Of a DNA stretch of 64,000 nt, positions 16,714 to 28,087 are shown in pieces. The notes beneath the pieces are model-generated. The model did not search any database. It was not told the origin of the DNA and saw only the letters and a program-made list of their open reading frames with translations. Location: positions 1 to 64,000 of the forward strand of contig JAWKRR010000037.1 in assembly GCA_041389525.1 (NCBI GenBank). The letters are read 5' to 3'. A program made the translations under genes and the position numbers. The stretch is from JACKFB01 sp041389525. Lineage in GTDB: Bacteria; Myxococcota_A; UBA9042; PHBI01; JACKFB01. Each line of letters begins with the position of its first letter. The first letter of the stretch is position 1.

Positions 16714-19088
16714 CGTCCGCTCAGCGCCGCCACCTCGCCATCGGTGCGCTGCTGCTCGCCGCGATGGGCGCTTTCGTCGCGACGCGCTTCGCTATCGTCA
16801 CCGACATCACGCATTTTTTGCCCTCGGGTGACGACCCGGCGCTGAGCCAGCTCTCGCGCGAGATCGCGTCGAGCGAGCTCAGCCGCACCATGGTCCTCAG
16901 CGTCGAGGCCCCCGACGCGGACCGCGCCATCGCCGCCGGTCGCGCGCTGGAGACGGCACTGCGAGCCGACGAAAGAGTCAGCTCCCACCTCGCTTTTTTG
17001 GAGGGCGGCCCGCCCGAGGGCGTCGACCGCGCGCTCTGGGACCTCTACTACCCGCGCCGCCTCGCGCTGCTGGCACCCGACGCCGAGTCCGCCCGCCAGC
17101 GCGTCAGCGACGAGGGCCTCGTCCACGCCGCCGCCGACCTCAAGCGCCGCCTCGGCCTGCCCATGTCCACCCTCATCAGCCGCGTGGCCCCCGGCGACCC
17201 GCTGCTGGCCCTCCCCGGCCTCTTCGACCGCCTCGAGGCCTCCCGCGGCGGCGGCATCACCATCCACGAGGGCCGCTTCATCACCGAGGACCGCCGCCAC
17301 GCCGTCCTCTTCCTCGCCACCCGCGAGCCCGCCTTCGACGGCGCGGTCCAGGCGCCACTGCTGGCCGCCCTCGACGACGCCATGGCCACAGTCCGGGCCG
17401 AGCTAGGCGACGACCTGCGCCTCGAACGCAGCGGCGTCAACCGCTTCGCCGTCAAGGCCGAGCGCTCCATCAAGGCCGACATCGCCCGCGTCTCGACCTT
17501 CTCCCTCGTCGGCCTCGTGCTGCTGTTTTTGGTCCTCTTCCGCTCGCTGCGCCTCGCCGCCCTGGCGTCCCTGCCCATCGGCGTCGGCATGCTCAGCGCC
17601 CTGGCCGTCTGCCTGCTGGTGTTCGGACGCATCCACGGCCTGACCCTGGCCTTCGGCGCCTCCCTCATCGGCGTCTGCATCGACTACACGGTGCACTTCT
17701 ACTGCCACCACACGCTCTCGCCCGAGCAGACCGCGCCCGAGCACACCCTCGCCCGCCTCTGGCCCGGCCTGCGCCTGGGGGCCATCACCACCATCGCCGG
17801 CTTCATCGGCCTGGCCTGGTCAGCGTTTCCGGGCCTGCGCGAGGTCGCCGTCTTCGCGACCGTCGGCATCGTCTCCGCCCTCGCCGCCACGCGCTGGCTG
17901 GTCCCGCCCCTGGTCCCGCGCACCCAGACGGCGACTCGGCAAGCCCGCGGCCTCGCCGACGCCCTGGGCCGTGGCCTCGCCGCCCTGAGTCGCCGCCGCC
18001 GCGCCCTGTGGCTGCTGCCCGCGGCGGCCATCGCCTTCGCCGCGCTCATGGCCCCGCGCGTCCACTGGGACGACGACATGGCATCGCTGAACGCCCTGGA
18101 CCCGGTCCTGCTGGCCGAGGACGAGGCCGTCCGCGCCCGCGTCGCGCCCTTCGAGCAACAGCGCTTCGTCATCGCCTGGGGCCCCGACGACGAGACGGCG
18201 CTCCAGGCCAACGACCGCGCCGCCCGCGTCCTGCAACAGGCCGAATCCCAAGGCACCATCGGAGCGTTTCGCTCGGTCGCCACCATGCTGCCCAGCGCCG
18301 CCCAGCAATCCGAGGTCGACGACGCCGTCCGCGCCGCACCCGACCTGTGGGCGCGGTTGTCGACCGCGTTCATCGCCGCCGGCTTCCGCGCCGAGCCCTT
18401 CGAGCCCTTCAAGGACCTCCTCGCTCAGCCCGCCCCGGCCCCCCTGACCTACCAGGACCTCGCCGACTCCCCCCTCGCCCCCCTGGTCCGCTCCTTCCGC
18501 ATCACCCTGGACGACCGCGTCGCCTACCTCAGCTTTCTCCACGATCTGCGCGACCCCACCGCCCTCGCCGCCGCCTTGGCCGAGGTCCCCGGCGTGCTGT
18601 TTTTGGACCAGGCGCAGCTATTCCGCGGCACGACCAAGGCGGTCCGCCTCCGCACCACCGAGGTCCTGCTGGCCGGCCTGCTGCTCATCCTGCTGCTGGT
18701 CGCCGCCCGCTACCGCACCCCGCGCCGCACCCTGGCCGCCACCCTGCCCGCGCTCTTGGCCGCAACCCTGACCGTCGCCGTGCTGGCGGCCCTGGGTAAG
18801 CCGCTGAACCTCGTCGCCCTGACCTCGCTGCTCATGGTGGTCAGCATGGGCGTGGACTACGGTGTGTTCATGGCCGAAGCCGCGACCCACCACCCCGGCG
18901 AGCTACCCGCGACCCTGCTGAGCCTGCTGGTCGCCTGCCTCTCGACCGTCTTCGGCTTCGGCCTGCTGGCGCTCTCCGACCACCCCGCGCTCGAGACCAT
19001 CGGACTGGTCGCCGGCGTCGGCGTGACGGCCAGCTTCATCCTGGCCCCGGCCACGCTGGCCTGGCTCGCACCTCGGGCACAAGCATGA
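16710..19088 (+). CDS. MMPL/RND-family exporter
   Basis: 792-residue inner-membrane transporter with the typical RND duplication. One hydrophobic segment near the N-terminus and a block of five around residues 265-400 are followed by a second loop and a second block around 640-790. GVCIDYTVHFYCHH and SMGVDYGVFMAEA are the two TM4-type motifs with the charged residue. It is the predicted exporter of the aryl polyene. TTG 16710 overlaps the LolA stop (TTGA). Upstream coupling and order match known clusters of this type. Confidence 0.88.
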   Translation: MTSAQRRHLAIGALLLAAMGAFVATRFAIVTDITHFLPSGDDPALSQLSREIASSELSRTMVLSVEAPDADRAIAAGRALETALRADERVSSHLAFLEGGPPEGVDRALWDLYYPRRLALLAPDAESARQRVSDEGLVHAAADLKRRLGLPMSTLISRVAPGDPLLALPGLFDRLEASRGGGITIHEGRFITEDRRHAVLFLATREPAFDGAVQAPLLAALDDAMATVRAELGDDLRLERSGVNRFAVKAERSIKADIARVSTFSLVGLVLLFLVLFRSLRLAALASLPIGVGMLSALAVCLLVFGRIHGLTLAFGASLIGVCIDYTVHFYCHHTLSPEQTAPEHTLARLWPGLRLGAITTIAGFIGLAWSAFPGLREVAVFATVGIVSALAATRWLVPPLVPRTQTATRQARGLADALGRGLAALSRRRRALWLLPAAAIAFAALMAPRVHWDDDMASLNALDPVLLAEDEAVRARVAPFEQQRFVIAWGPDDETALQANDRAARVLQQAESQGTIGAFRSVATMLPSAAQQSEVDDAVRAAPDLWARLSTAFIAAGFRAEPFEPFKDLLAQPAPAPLTYQDLADSPLAPLVRSFRITLDDRVAYLSFLHDLRDPTALAAALAEVPGVLFLDQAQLFRGTTKAVRLRTTEVLLAGLLLILLLVAARYRTPRRTLAATLPALLAATLTVAVLAALGKPLNLVALTSLLMVVSMGVDYGVFMAEAATHHPGELPATLLSLLVACLSTVFGFGLLALSDHPALETIGLVAGVGVTASFILAPATLAWLAPRAQA

Positions 19089-19113
19089 CGCGGCGAGCAC
19101 CTCGGGCTGGCTT

Positions 19114-19758
19114 ATGATGCGCCACCTCGCCATCGTGGCGATCCTGCTTTTCGCCAGTTGCCACCGAGGGAATCGCGCGGACGCGCCGCCCTCGTCCGGG
19201 CCGCCGCTAGACGAGAGCGCCTACCCGGGGGAGCTACGGGCCGTCGACGCCCTGCCGGGCGATTTCCTGTGGCGTCAACACGTGACAGCCCACTGGCCGC
19301 TGGGCAGCCGGGGCTTCGACGCTGCACTGCAAAAACGCGACGACAAGTTGACGTTGCTCGGCCTGACACCCATGGGCACCCCGGCCTTCACGCTGGTGCT
19401 CACCGACGACGCGCTGACCTTTGAGAACCGCAGCGACCGCGAGCTGCCCTTCCCGCCGCGCTTCGTGGTCCTCGACCTCCAGCGCGTCTTCTACCCCTGG
19501 CTGCCAGGCCCGCCGCCAGCCGACGGCGAGCGCAGTGGCGAGGTCGAGGGCGAGCGAGTGCACGAGCGCTACGCCGCCGGCCGCCTCGTCGAGCGCGGCT
19601 TCACCCGGCTGGACGCGACGCCGCCGGGGACGATTCGGGTGACCTACCGAGACTACGAGCCGGGCGCCCAGGCCCCGCGCCACGCCGAGCTAGACAACGG
19701 CTGGTTCGGCTACCGCATCGTCGTCGAGACCAGCGCGCAGCAGGCGCTCGCCGAGTGA
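19114..19758 (+). CDS. DUF3261-type lipoprotein, last gene of the pigment operon
   Basis: 214 residues beginning MMRHLAIVAILLFASC, a lipoprotein signal peptide with the lipid-anchored Cys16. The mature part resembles the DUF3261 lipoproteins found after the MMPL exporter in aryl-polyene clusters, which are thought to act in delivery at the outer membrane. It starts 25 bases after the exporter and ends 16 bases before the convergent vWA gene, marking the right edge of the cluster. Confidence 0.8.
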   Translation: MMRHLAIVAILLFASCHRGNRADAPPSSGPPLDESAYPGELRAVDALPGDFLWRQHVTAHWPLGSRGFDAALQKRDDKLTLLGLTPMGTPAFTLVLTDDALTFENRSDRELPFPPRFVVLDLQRVFYPWLPGPPPADGERSGEVEGERVHERYAAGRLVERGFTRLDATPPGTIRVTYRDYEPGAQAPRHAELDNGWFGYRIVVETSAQQALAE

Positions 19759-19774
19759 GGGCGGCGCCTGTCAG

Positions 19775-22066
19775 CTAGCGGGTCCGCGAGCCCTCGAGCG
19801 TTTCGCCGGCGACCTCGGCTCGCACCGTGACGGTCAGCGTGTGCGCCGCGCTCGGGTCCGCCGATTCGTAAGTGCAGAACAGGCTCTGCGACAGGCCGCG
19901 GACCAACGGGCTGTACTCGACGGGGTGGGTCATGAACTCCGCGAGCGCCTGCCGTGAGCCGCCCGAAGCGCATCCGACGAGCGCGGCCGTCGGCCAGCGG
20001 GCCTGCTCGAAGGCCGGTCGGCCCTCGCCCGGCCCGATGACGTGGACGCTGGCCTGGCCTGCCAACGTGTCCAGGACGGAGACCAGCGACGCGGTTGAGG
20101 CCCCGCTGCCGTCGAAGGCATCGTGGAGCGGCGCGTCGGTGATGAGGACCAGCGCGCGCTGGGCGCCCGGCCGCCACGTCATCGCGCCGTGGGAGTAGGC
20201 CAGCGCGTCCAGGCCGCTCTCGGGCGCGTCGCCACCGTTGACGACCTGCCACGTCTTGAGGACCTCGCCGAAGGTCTGCAGCTCCTCGGTCAGCGGCAGC
20301 GGCGCGACCGACGCCAGCGGCGCCGTGTCGCCAAAGCCCACCGCCCCGAATCGCACGTCCAGGCCTGACTGTCCGAGGGCCACGGCGAGCGCCAGCAGGT
20401 TGTCACGCAGGGCGTCGAGGGCGGCCCCCATGCTGCTGGTCACGTCGAGTACGAACACGAGGTCCAGGGCCGCGTCGGGCGAGAGCAGCAGGTGTTCGCA
20501 AGTCAGCGGGCGGGCGACGCCGTCCTCGGTGAGGGACACGCCCGGCTGCCCCGGCGCGGCGGGAGCGAGCCCGTCGATAGGCAGCCCCGTGGACGGGTCG
20601 ACAACAGGCGCGATGTGCACGAAGCGCTTGCCCGTGCTCACCGACACGCCGCCCTGGAAGATCACGCGCAGCTCGGGAGTGCCGCCGCTGCCGACGCCGG
20701 TGCCGACCTCGGGCACGCAGCCGGACAGCGCCTGACACCCAGGTCCGTCGCCGCAGCCACACCCGAATCCCGAGGCGCCATCAGCGCAATCGCCGTAAGC
20801 GCCGCAGCTCAAGGGTAGCTCGCCGAAGCCGTCGTCGCCGCACTTTACGAAGCTCCCGCCCTCGTCGCAGTGCGTGGCGCTCGAGGTGCAGTCGTAGGCC
20901 GCGCAGCCCACGGTGGGGACGCAGCCTTGTCCCGGGGGGCAGGTCTGCTGGCTGCCGAGCTTGGAGGGGGCCGTGCAGGTCACGCGCTCGCCATCGCCAA
21001 CGCAATGAACGCAGGGGAATTCGCCGCAACTCGGGCTGTCGAGTTCCCACTCGGCCCCCGCGCTGTCGCACCGCTCCAGGCCCCCGAACGCATCACAGCG
21101 CAGGTCTCCGGGAGCGCAGACCTGCTCCACGCACCCCTTCTGGTCAATGCAGACCTCGAGAGCGCCGCAGGGCGACGCCAGGGTGAACGCGTCGACGTGC
21201 AATGGGGCGCCGGTACAGTTTAGGAACTCTCCGTTCGACAGGCACTGAAAGCAGTCTTTCGGGCCTCCGAGAGCTGGATGCGTGCAGAGCAGCTTGACCG
21301 AGTTCCACGCGGTTCCGTCGGCTGAACACGCGGCGAGTCCGATGCCGAGAAAGCTAGCGCGAACGCACGCCAGGGTACCGGGCTTGCAGATCGACTTCTT
21401 GCACACACCTGCGACGCAAGGCTGCCCTGAGGGGCAAGGCACCGATGCGGGGGACCCAAATTGGCCCTCGGGGACCCCAACGCAGCCGAATCGGGACGTC
21501 GGCCCGGCACAGGCGCCGCAGCCCGCGACGCCCGCGGAGCATTCATTCGACGGAGCCCACTGAGTCCCCAACCTAATGCACCGAACGGGTATGTCGCCGA
21601 TGCAGCTGAGGTCGCTGAGGTTGCAAATGCGGGGCAGGCACTCGCCGTCGAGACAGACCGCGTCTTTTTCGCACAGGAGCTCATTGGGCGAGTAGCCGGT
21701 GCCGGTTGGATCGCAAACCACCCTCTTCTCGATGGAGACGCAGGCGGAACTGCCAGGCTCGCACAGGAAAGGGCGGCAGAGCGCGCCCGCGCCGCATGCA
21801 AAGCCGGTAGAACAGAAGCCGATGGGCTTGTAGCTGAGACCGTCCGCTGCGCACCGGGCACGGGTACGCTCATCCAGGCAGACCAACTCGCCGGGCTTGC
21901 ACACCGGGAACGCAAACCCGGAGTCCGAGTCCGCGGCGGCAACGTCCAGCACAGTAACTCCCTGGTCACGCTGGACCTCGGCGTCACGTTCCGACGTGGT
22001 GGGCGAGCAACCGATGAGCAGCACACACAGAACGAGATGACCGGGGAAGCCGCCGTTAGGGATCAC
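19775..22066 (-). CDS. Cys-rich lipoprotein with C-terminal von Willebrand factor A domain
   Basis: 763 residues. The signal peptide ends in a lipobox (VLLIGC). Residues about 55-460 are repeated Cys-rich modules of the form C-x-PG-x4-C, including CKPGELVC, CEPGSSAC and CAPGDLRC. Then comes a vWA domain opening VFVLDVTSSMGA, a MIDAS motif (DxTSS in place of DxSxS). It is probably displayed on the cell surface as a metal-dependent adhesion or ligand-binding module. The GTG start overlaps the stop of the upstream peroxidase-like gene, so both come from one transcript. Function beyond this is unknown. Confidence 0.8.
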   Translation of the reverse strand: MIPNGGFPGHLVLCVLLIGCSPTTSERDAEVQRDQGVTVLDVAAADSDSGFAFPVCKPGELVCLDERTRARCAADGLSYKPIGFCSTGFACGAGALCRPFLCEPGSSACVSIEKRVVCDPTGTGYSPNELLCEKDAVCLDGECLPRICNLSDLSCIGDIPVRCIRLGTQWAPSNECSAGVAGCGACAGPTSRFGCVGVPEGQFGSPASVPCPSGQPCVAGVCKKSICKPGTLACVRASFLGIGLAACSADGTAWNSVKLLCTHPALGGPKDCFQCLSNGEFLNCTGAPLHVDAFTLASPCGALEVCIDQKGCVEQVCAPGDLRCDAFGGLERCDSAGAEWELDSPSCGEFPCVHCVGDGERVTCTAPSKLGSQQTCPPGQGCVPTVGCAAYDCTSSATHCDEGGSFVKCGDDGFGELPLSCGAYGDCADGASGFGCGCGDGPGCQALSGCVPEVGTGVGSGGTPELRVIFQGGVSVSTGKRFVHIAPVVDPSTGLPIDGLAPAAPGQPGVSLTEDGVARPLTCEHLLLSPDAALDLVFVLDVTSSMGAALDALRDNLLALAVALGQSGLDVRFGAVGFGDTAPLASVAPLPLTEELQTFGEVLKTWQVVNGGDAPESGLDALAYSHGAMTWRPGAQRALVLITDAPLHDAFDGSGASTASLVSVLDTLAGQASVHVIGPGEGRPAFEQARWPTAALVGCASGGSRQALAEFMTHPVEYSPLVRGLSQSLFCTYESADPSAAHTLTVTVRAEVAGETLEGSRTR

Positions 22067-24486
22067 AGCGTCTCAAGGTAGCTGATCAGGTCGTCGCGCT
22101 GGGCCTCGGTCAGCTCGAGGGTCTTGCCCATGCGGCCCCCGGTCAGCGTGAGCACGTCGCGCAGGGTCGCCGCACTGCCATCGTGCAGGTACGGCGCGGT
22201 GTGCCAAACGCCACGAAGGGAAGGCGTGTTGTACGTGAGCGGATCGGCCAGGCCGACCTTGGCGAGCTCCTGATGCGCCTTGATTTCAAACGTCTTCGCG
22301 GTGTCCAGGTTGTACGCCAAGCCGTCGGTGAGTGGACCGGGGAGATGGCAACCGGAGCACCCGATGGTGGCGTCCTCAAAGAGGTCCTTGCCCCGAAGCT
22401 GCGGCGCCGTGAGCCCGCCGGGTTGCAGATGCGGGTTGGCGGGTGGCACTACGCCCTCGTAGAGGTAGCGCTCCAACGAGTCCAATTCGGCCTGGGTGGC
22501 GCCAGTGCCGCCCATGCGCGCGATGGTCCGCTCGAAGTTCGCGGTCAATCGCTCGCGGCTGCCGTTCCAGTTGTACGGGCCGGTATCTTCCAGGCGGCCG
22601 GCCAACGAAGGCGTTTGGCGTGGACCGGACGGGAACCACCAGACGGTCTGGTCCTCATCGCCCTCTGCGTGGCAGCTCGCGCAAGCGAAGCGCTCGCGGC
22701 CCGTCACGCGCGGATTCCGCGCGTCGGTGAAGATGCGGCGGCCCAGCCGCGCGTCCTCGGACATGGGGTCGACCCCGTACGCTGCCCAACGCGAATGGCT
22801 CAACTCCACAGGGTCTGTCGACTCGAGCCCTGCAAAAGGCGTCGGTTCGGCGACGGGGTACGCGACATTGACCCCTCCCTGATTCGCCGAGGGCTGGCCC
22901 AGCGTAAACAGGCCACGCAGATCTACCTCGCTGATCGCGAACGACTGGGCGTCCAGGACGTACGCGAACCAACCGTCAGCCGAGAACGCTACGCCTGCAG
23001 GCGCCATACCGACCTCGATGACTCCGACGGGTGCCGCGAGCGGATCGGCGAGCGCGGTGTTGAGCATCACCACCGCGTCGGTACCGGCACTGGCGACGAA
23101 GGCGAGCGAGAGGGTGGGGTGGTGGGCGATGTCCTGAGGCACGCTCATCAGAAGGTTCACCGGCTCAAGCGTGCGCCGATCGCGGACGGCGGACGCCTCG
23201 ATCTCTGCGACCCTCCCGCTCTCGTCTATGGCGGAGATGCCGCTCTCGATGGCGCGCGCAAGATGTTGGTGGCTGGGTAGCCATCCGGGCGGCGGGCCAT
23301 AGTAGGCTTGTGGGACGAAGGCCTCGAGAGCGTCCTTCACGGCTTTGGCAACGAGCTCCTCGTTTCCGGGCAAGCGTTGAGTGTGGAGGACCAGCGCGGC
23401 GCCCGACTCGGGCTGCACGGCGGCCGCCACGGCCTGTCCGGCCGCTGCGAGGACGCTGCGCCCTTGAAGGAACTCGGCCTCGTAGGGCGTGCTGACTCGC
23501 AGCGACACGCCGCGCGTCGCGTCGGTCTTTCCGGCGACGTACTTGAACTGCGAGATGCTGGCGCCGCGCGTGACGACCGTGACGCGGCCATTCGGCGCGA
23601 TCGCCAATCCACGTGGGAAATCTAGCCCTTCCGCGACGAGGGTCGGCGTGCCGAGCGCCCCAACCGCATCCAAGCTGACGACCCTGCCACCGGCGCGATC
23701 GGTCACGAGGAGCGAATCGGCGTCGGGCGTCAGGGCGAGACCAAAGGCTTCGGTCCCGACGATGCGGCGCGCGACGATTGCTCCAGAATCCGAGTCGATC
23801 TCAACGACTTCGCCGGAGCCGCTGACGGTCGCCATCACTCGGCCGGAGGGCGCGACGACGACTTGGACGGGGCGCGCGCCCACCGCGATGCTTCGCTCGA
23901 TGACACCGGACTTCCGGTTCAAGACGGCGACGTCGCCGTTGTCGGTGTCGGCGACGAAGATGCGGTCGCCCTGAACTGCGATGCGGCCGCCGCGGGTCCA
24001 GGGCTGCCACACGGGCTTCTTCATCAGGCGCGGCTTTGCGGCCGATACGTGGCGGAAGCCGATCGTGCGCAGGGCGGGATCAATCATGGCAGGGTAGGGG
24101 TTCAGCGGCGCGGGCTGCCACCCTTCCACCGCCGGATCGGGGACCGGCATGTGCATGTAGGGCAACATCTCCGGCACTTCGCCGGGTTGCTGGAAGACCG
24201 GCTCGTCCGCGGTGGCCACGTTCTCGATGGGGACTGCCTCGGGCTCGAGGTAGGGGAGCTCCGCCTGCGAACCCGGCGTCTCCTCGGGGTCCTCGACCAC
24301 CGGTTTCGTCGGCTCCTCGACCACAGGCTTGGTCGGCTCCTCGACTGTCGGCTTGGTCGGGTCCTCGACCACCGGCTTGGTTGGCTTCGGTTCGACGGCA
24401 GTTGTAGCCCCCGAATCGCCGTCACAACCCAGCCCGGCCATCGCCGCCACACCCGCGCAAACCACCAGCAATCGCCTGAGTTTCAT
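22063..24486 (-). CDS. Lipoprotein with beta-propeller and di-haem cytochrome c peroxidase-like domain
   Basis: 807 residues. The lipobox is GLGC (Cys21), followed by a Pro/Glu-rich stalk with an 8-residue repeat. Residues about 170-540 are a YVTN/NHL-like beta-propeller (NGDVAVLNRKSGVIERSI, LAIAPNGRVTVV). The C-terminal third is a di-haem peroxidase (MauG/CCP) module with CASCH and CSGCH haem sites and the closing TPSLRGVWHTAPYLHDG. It would act outside the inner membrane in electron transfer or oxidative chemistry. ATG 24486 follows GGGGGAA; longer upstream frames lack a site. Confidence 0.85.
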   Translation of the reverse strand: MKLRRLLVVCAGVAAMAGLGCDGDSGATTAVEPKPTKPVVEDPTKPTVEEPTKPVVEEPTKPVVEDPEETPGSQAELPYLEPEAVPIENVATADEPVFQQPGEVPEMLPYMHMPVPDPAVEGWQPAPLNPYPAMIDPALRTIGFRHVSAAKPRLMKKPVWQPWTRGGRIAVQGDRIFVADTDNGDVAVLNRKSGVIERSIAVGARPVQVVVAPSGRVMATVSGSGEVVEIDSDSGAIVARRIVGTEAFGLALTPDADSLLVTDRAGGRVVSLDAVGALGTPTLVAEGLDFPRGLAIAPNGRVTVVTRGASISQFKYVAGKTDATRGVSLRVSTPYEAEFLQGRSVLAAAGQAVAAAVQPESGAALVLHTQRLPGNEELVAKAVKDALEAFVPQAYYGPPPGWLPSHQHLARAIESGISAIDESGRVAEIEASAVRDRRTLEPVNLLMSVPQDIAHHPTLSLAFVASAGTDAVVMLNTALADPLAAPVGVIEVGMAPAGVAFSADGWFAYVLDAQSFAISEVDLRGLFTLGQPSANQGGVNVAYPVAEPTPFAGLESTDPVELSHSRWAAYGVDPMSEDARLGRRIFTDARNPRVTGRERFACASCHAEGDEDQTVWWFPSGPRQTPSLAGRLEDTGPYNWNGSRERLTANFERTIARMGGTGATQAELDSLERYLYEGVVPPANPHLQPGGLTAPQLRGKDLFEDATIGCSGCHLPGPLTDGLAYNLDTAKTFEIKAHQELAKVGLADPLTYNTPSLRGVWHTAPYLHDGSAATLRDVLTLTGGRMGKTLELTEAQRDDLISYLETL
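24286..24381 (-). repeat. Four tandem 24-bp coding repeats (TKPVVEDP stalk)
   Basis: Within the lipoprotein gene, residues 36-67 are four copies of an eight-residue unit, TKPVVEDP, TKPTVEEP, TKPVVEEP and TKPVVEDP. The units alternate Lys-Pro with acidic residues and form a charged stalk between the lipid anchor and the propeller. Copy number is likely to vary between strains. Confidence 0.85.
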
Positions 24487-24594
24487 TCGATTCCCCCGCA
24501 TCAAGACGGTCTTCATCGATGCATTCGCGGTCGCGACGGGCCAGGACTTGGGCCATCTCAACGGAGGTAGCACGAGTGATCGGCAACGCACAAT

Positions 24595-24610
24595 AGTGCA
24601 GTCGCGCACT
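24595..24610. promoter_or_regulatory. Inverted repeat in the divergent gap between peroxidase and aconitase genes
   Basis: AGTGC-AGTCGC-GCACT gives perfect 5-base arms around a 6-base centre. It lies in the 213-bp divergent gap 24487-24699, 90 bp before the aconitase start. It may be an operator for one or both genes. I see no convincing -35/-10 pair in the gap. Confidence 0.3.
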
Positions 24611-24699
24611 TAGCCGAACCCTTGCAATCGGCTTCCGTTCTGGCGCGAGCGGACGTATGTTCCGCGCCACAATTGACCCGGGAACGCAGGAGCCACCCC

Positions 24700-27444
<2,745 letters not shown>

Positions 27445-27472
27445 GCGTTGACTGAGTAATTTGGAGCGGCGC

Positions 27473-27961
27473 ATGGAACGACGACTCATCTTGATGCGGC
27501 ATGCGAAGAGCGCGTGGGGCACGGATGCGTCGTCGGACCATGCGCGCCCGCTCAACGGGCGTGGGCGCCAGGACGCGCCGCGCATCGCCGACCAGCTCGT
27601 CGAGCTGGAGTGGGAGCCGGACGCGGTCTGGTCAAGCGATTCGCAGCGGACCCAGGAGACCTGGGAGCTGATGAGCGAGCGCTTCGCGGACGCGCCCGAG
27701 GCCAACTTCACGCGCGAGCTGTATCTGGCTGACCTGGACGCGATCTGCGACGCGGCGCTGGGGTGGAGCGCGGACCTGCACACGGTGCTGGTGCTGGGGC
27801 ACAACCCCGGTTGGGAGCAGGCGCTGGCCGCGCTGTCGGGAGTCGCGGAGCCGATGACGACCGCGAACGCCGCGTTGTTGGTCGGCCACGGGGACGACTG
27901 GGCTGAAGCCCTCGACGGCGAGTGGCGCCTCGAAGCCATCTTGAGGCCGCGGGACTTCTGA
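27473..27961 (+). CDS. sixA: SixA-like phosphohistidine phosphatase
   Basis: 162 residues of the histidine phosphatase (phosphoglycerate mutase-like) branch 1. The catalytic RHG-type motif is LMRHAKSAWG near the N-terminus and the second His is in VLGHNPGWEQ. This is the minimal SixA architecture, usually acting on phosphohistidine in signalling or PTS proteins. The target is unknown. ATG 27473 is used; a TTG four codons earlier is less likely. Confidence 0.88.
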   Translation: MERRLILMRHAKSAWGTDASSDHARPLNGRGRQDAPRIADQLVELEWEPDAVWSSDSQRTQETWELMSERFADAPEANFTRELYLADLDAICDAALGWSADLHTVLVLGHNPGWEQALAALSGVAEPMTTANAALLVGHGDDWAEALDGEWRLEAILRPRDF

Positions 27962-27969
27962 TGCTTCGT

Positions 27970-27999
27970 CTCGGTGCGCGCGCCGCGAGTCGCACCGAG
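27970..27999 (+). terminator. GC-rich hairpin after the phosphatase gene
   Basis: CTCGGTGCG (27970-27978) and CGCACCGAG (27991-27999) form a perfect 9-bp stem with a 12-base loop, starting 8 bases after the phosphatase stop codon. There is no T-run, so it could be an atypical terminator or an mRNA-end hairpin. Confidence 0.4.
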
Positions 28000-28087
28000 G
28001 CCCCGAATTTCGGGAACGAACGCGAGAAGTCGATCGTTTCGGAGGGTTGCGCGTCCCAAGGGGCTCGCATGTTCCGGAGGGGTCCAC

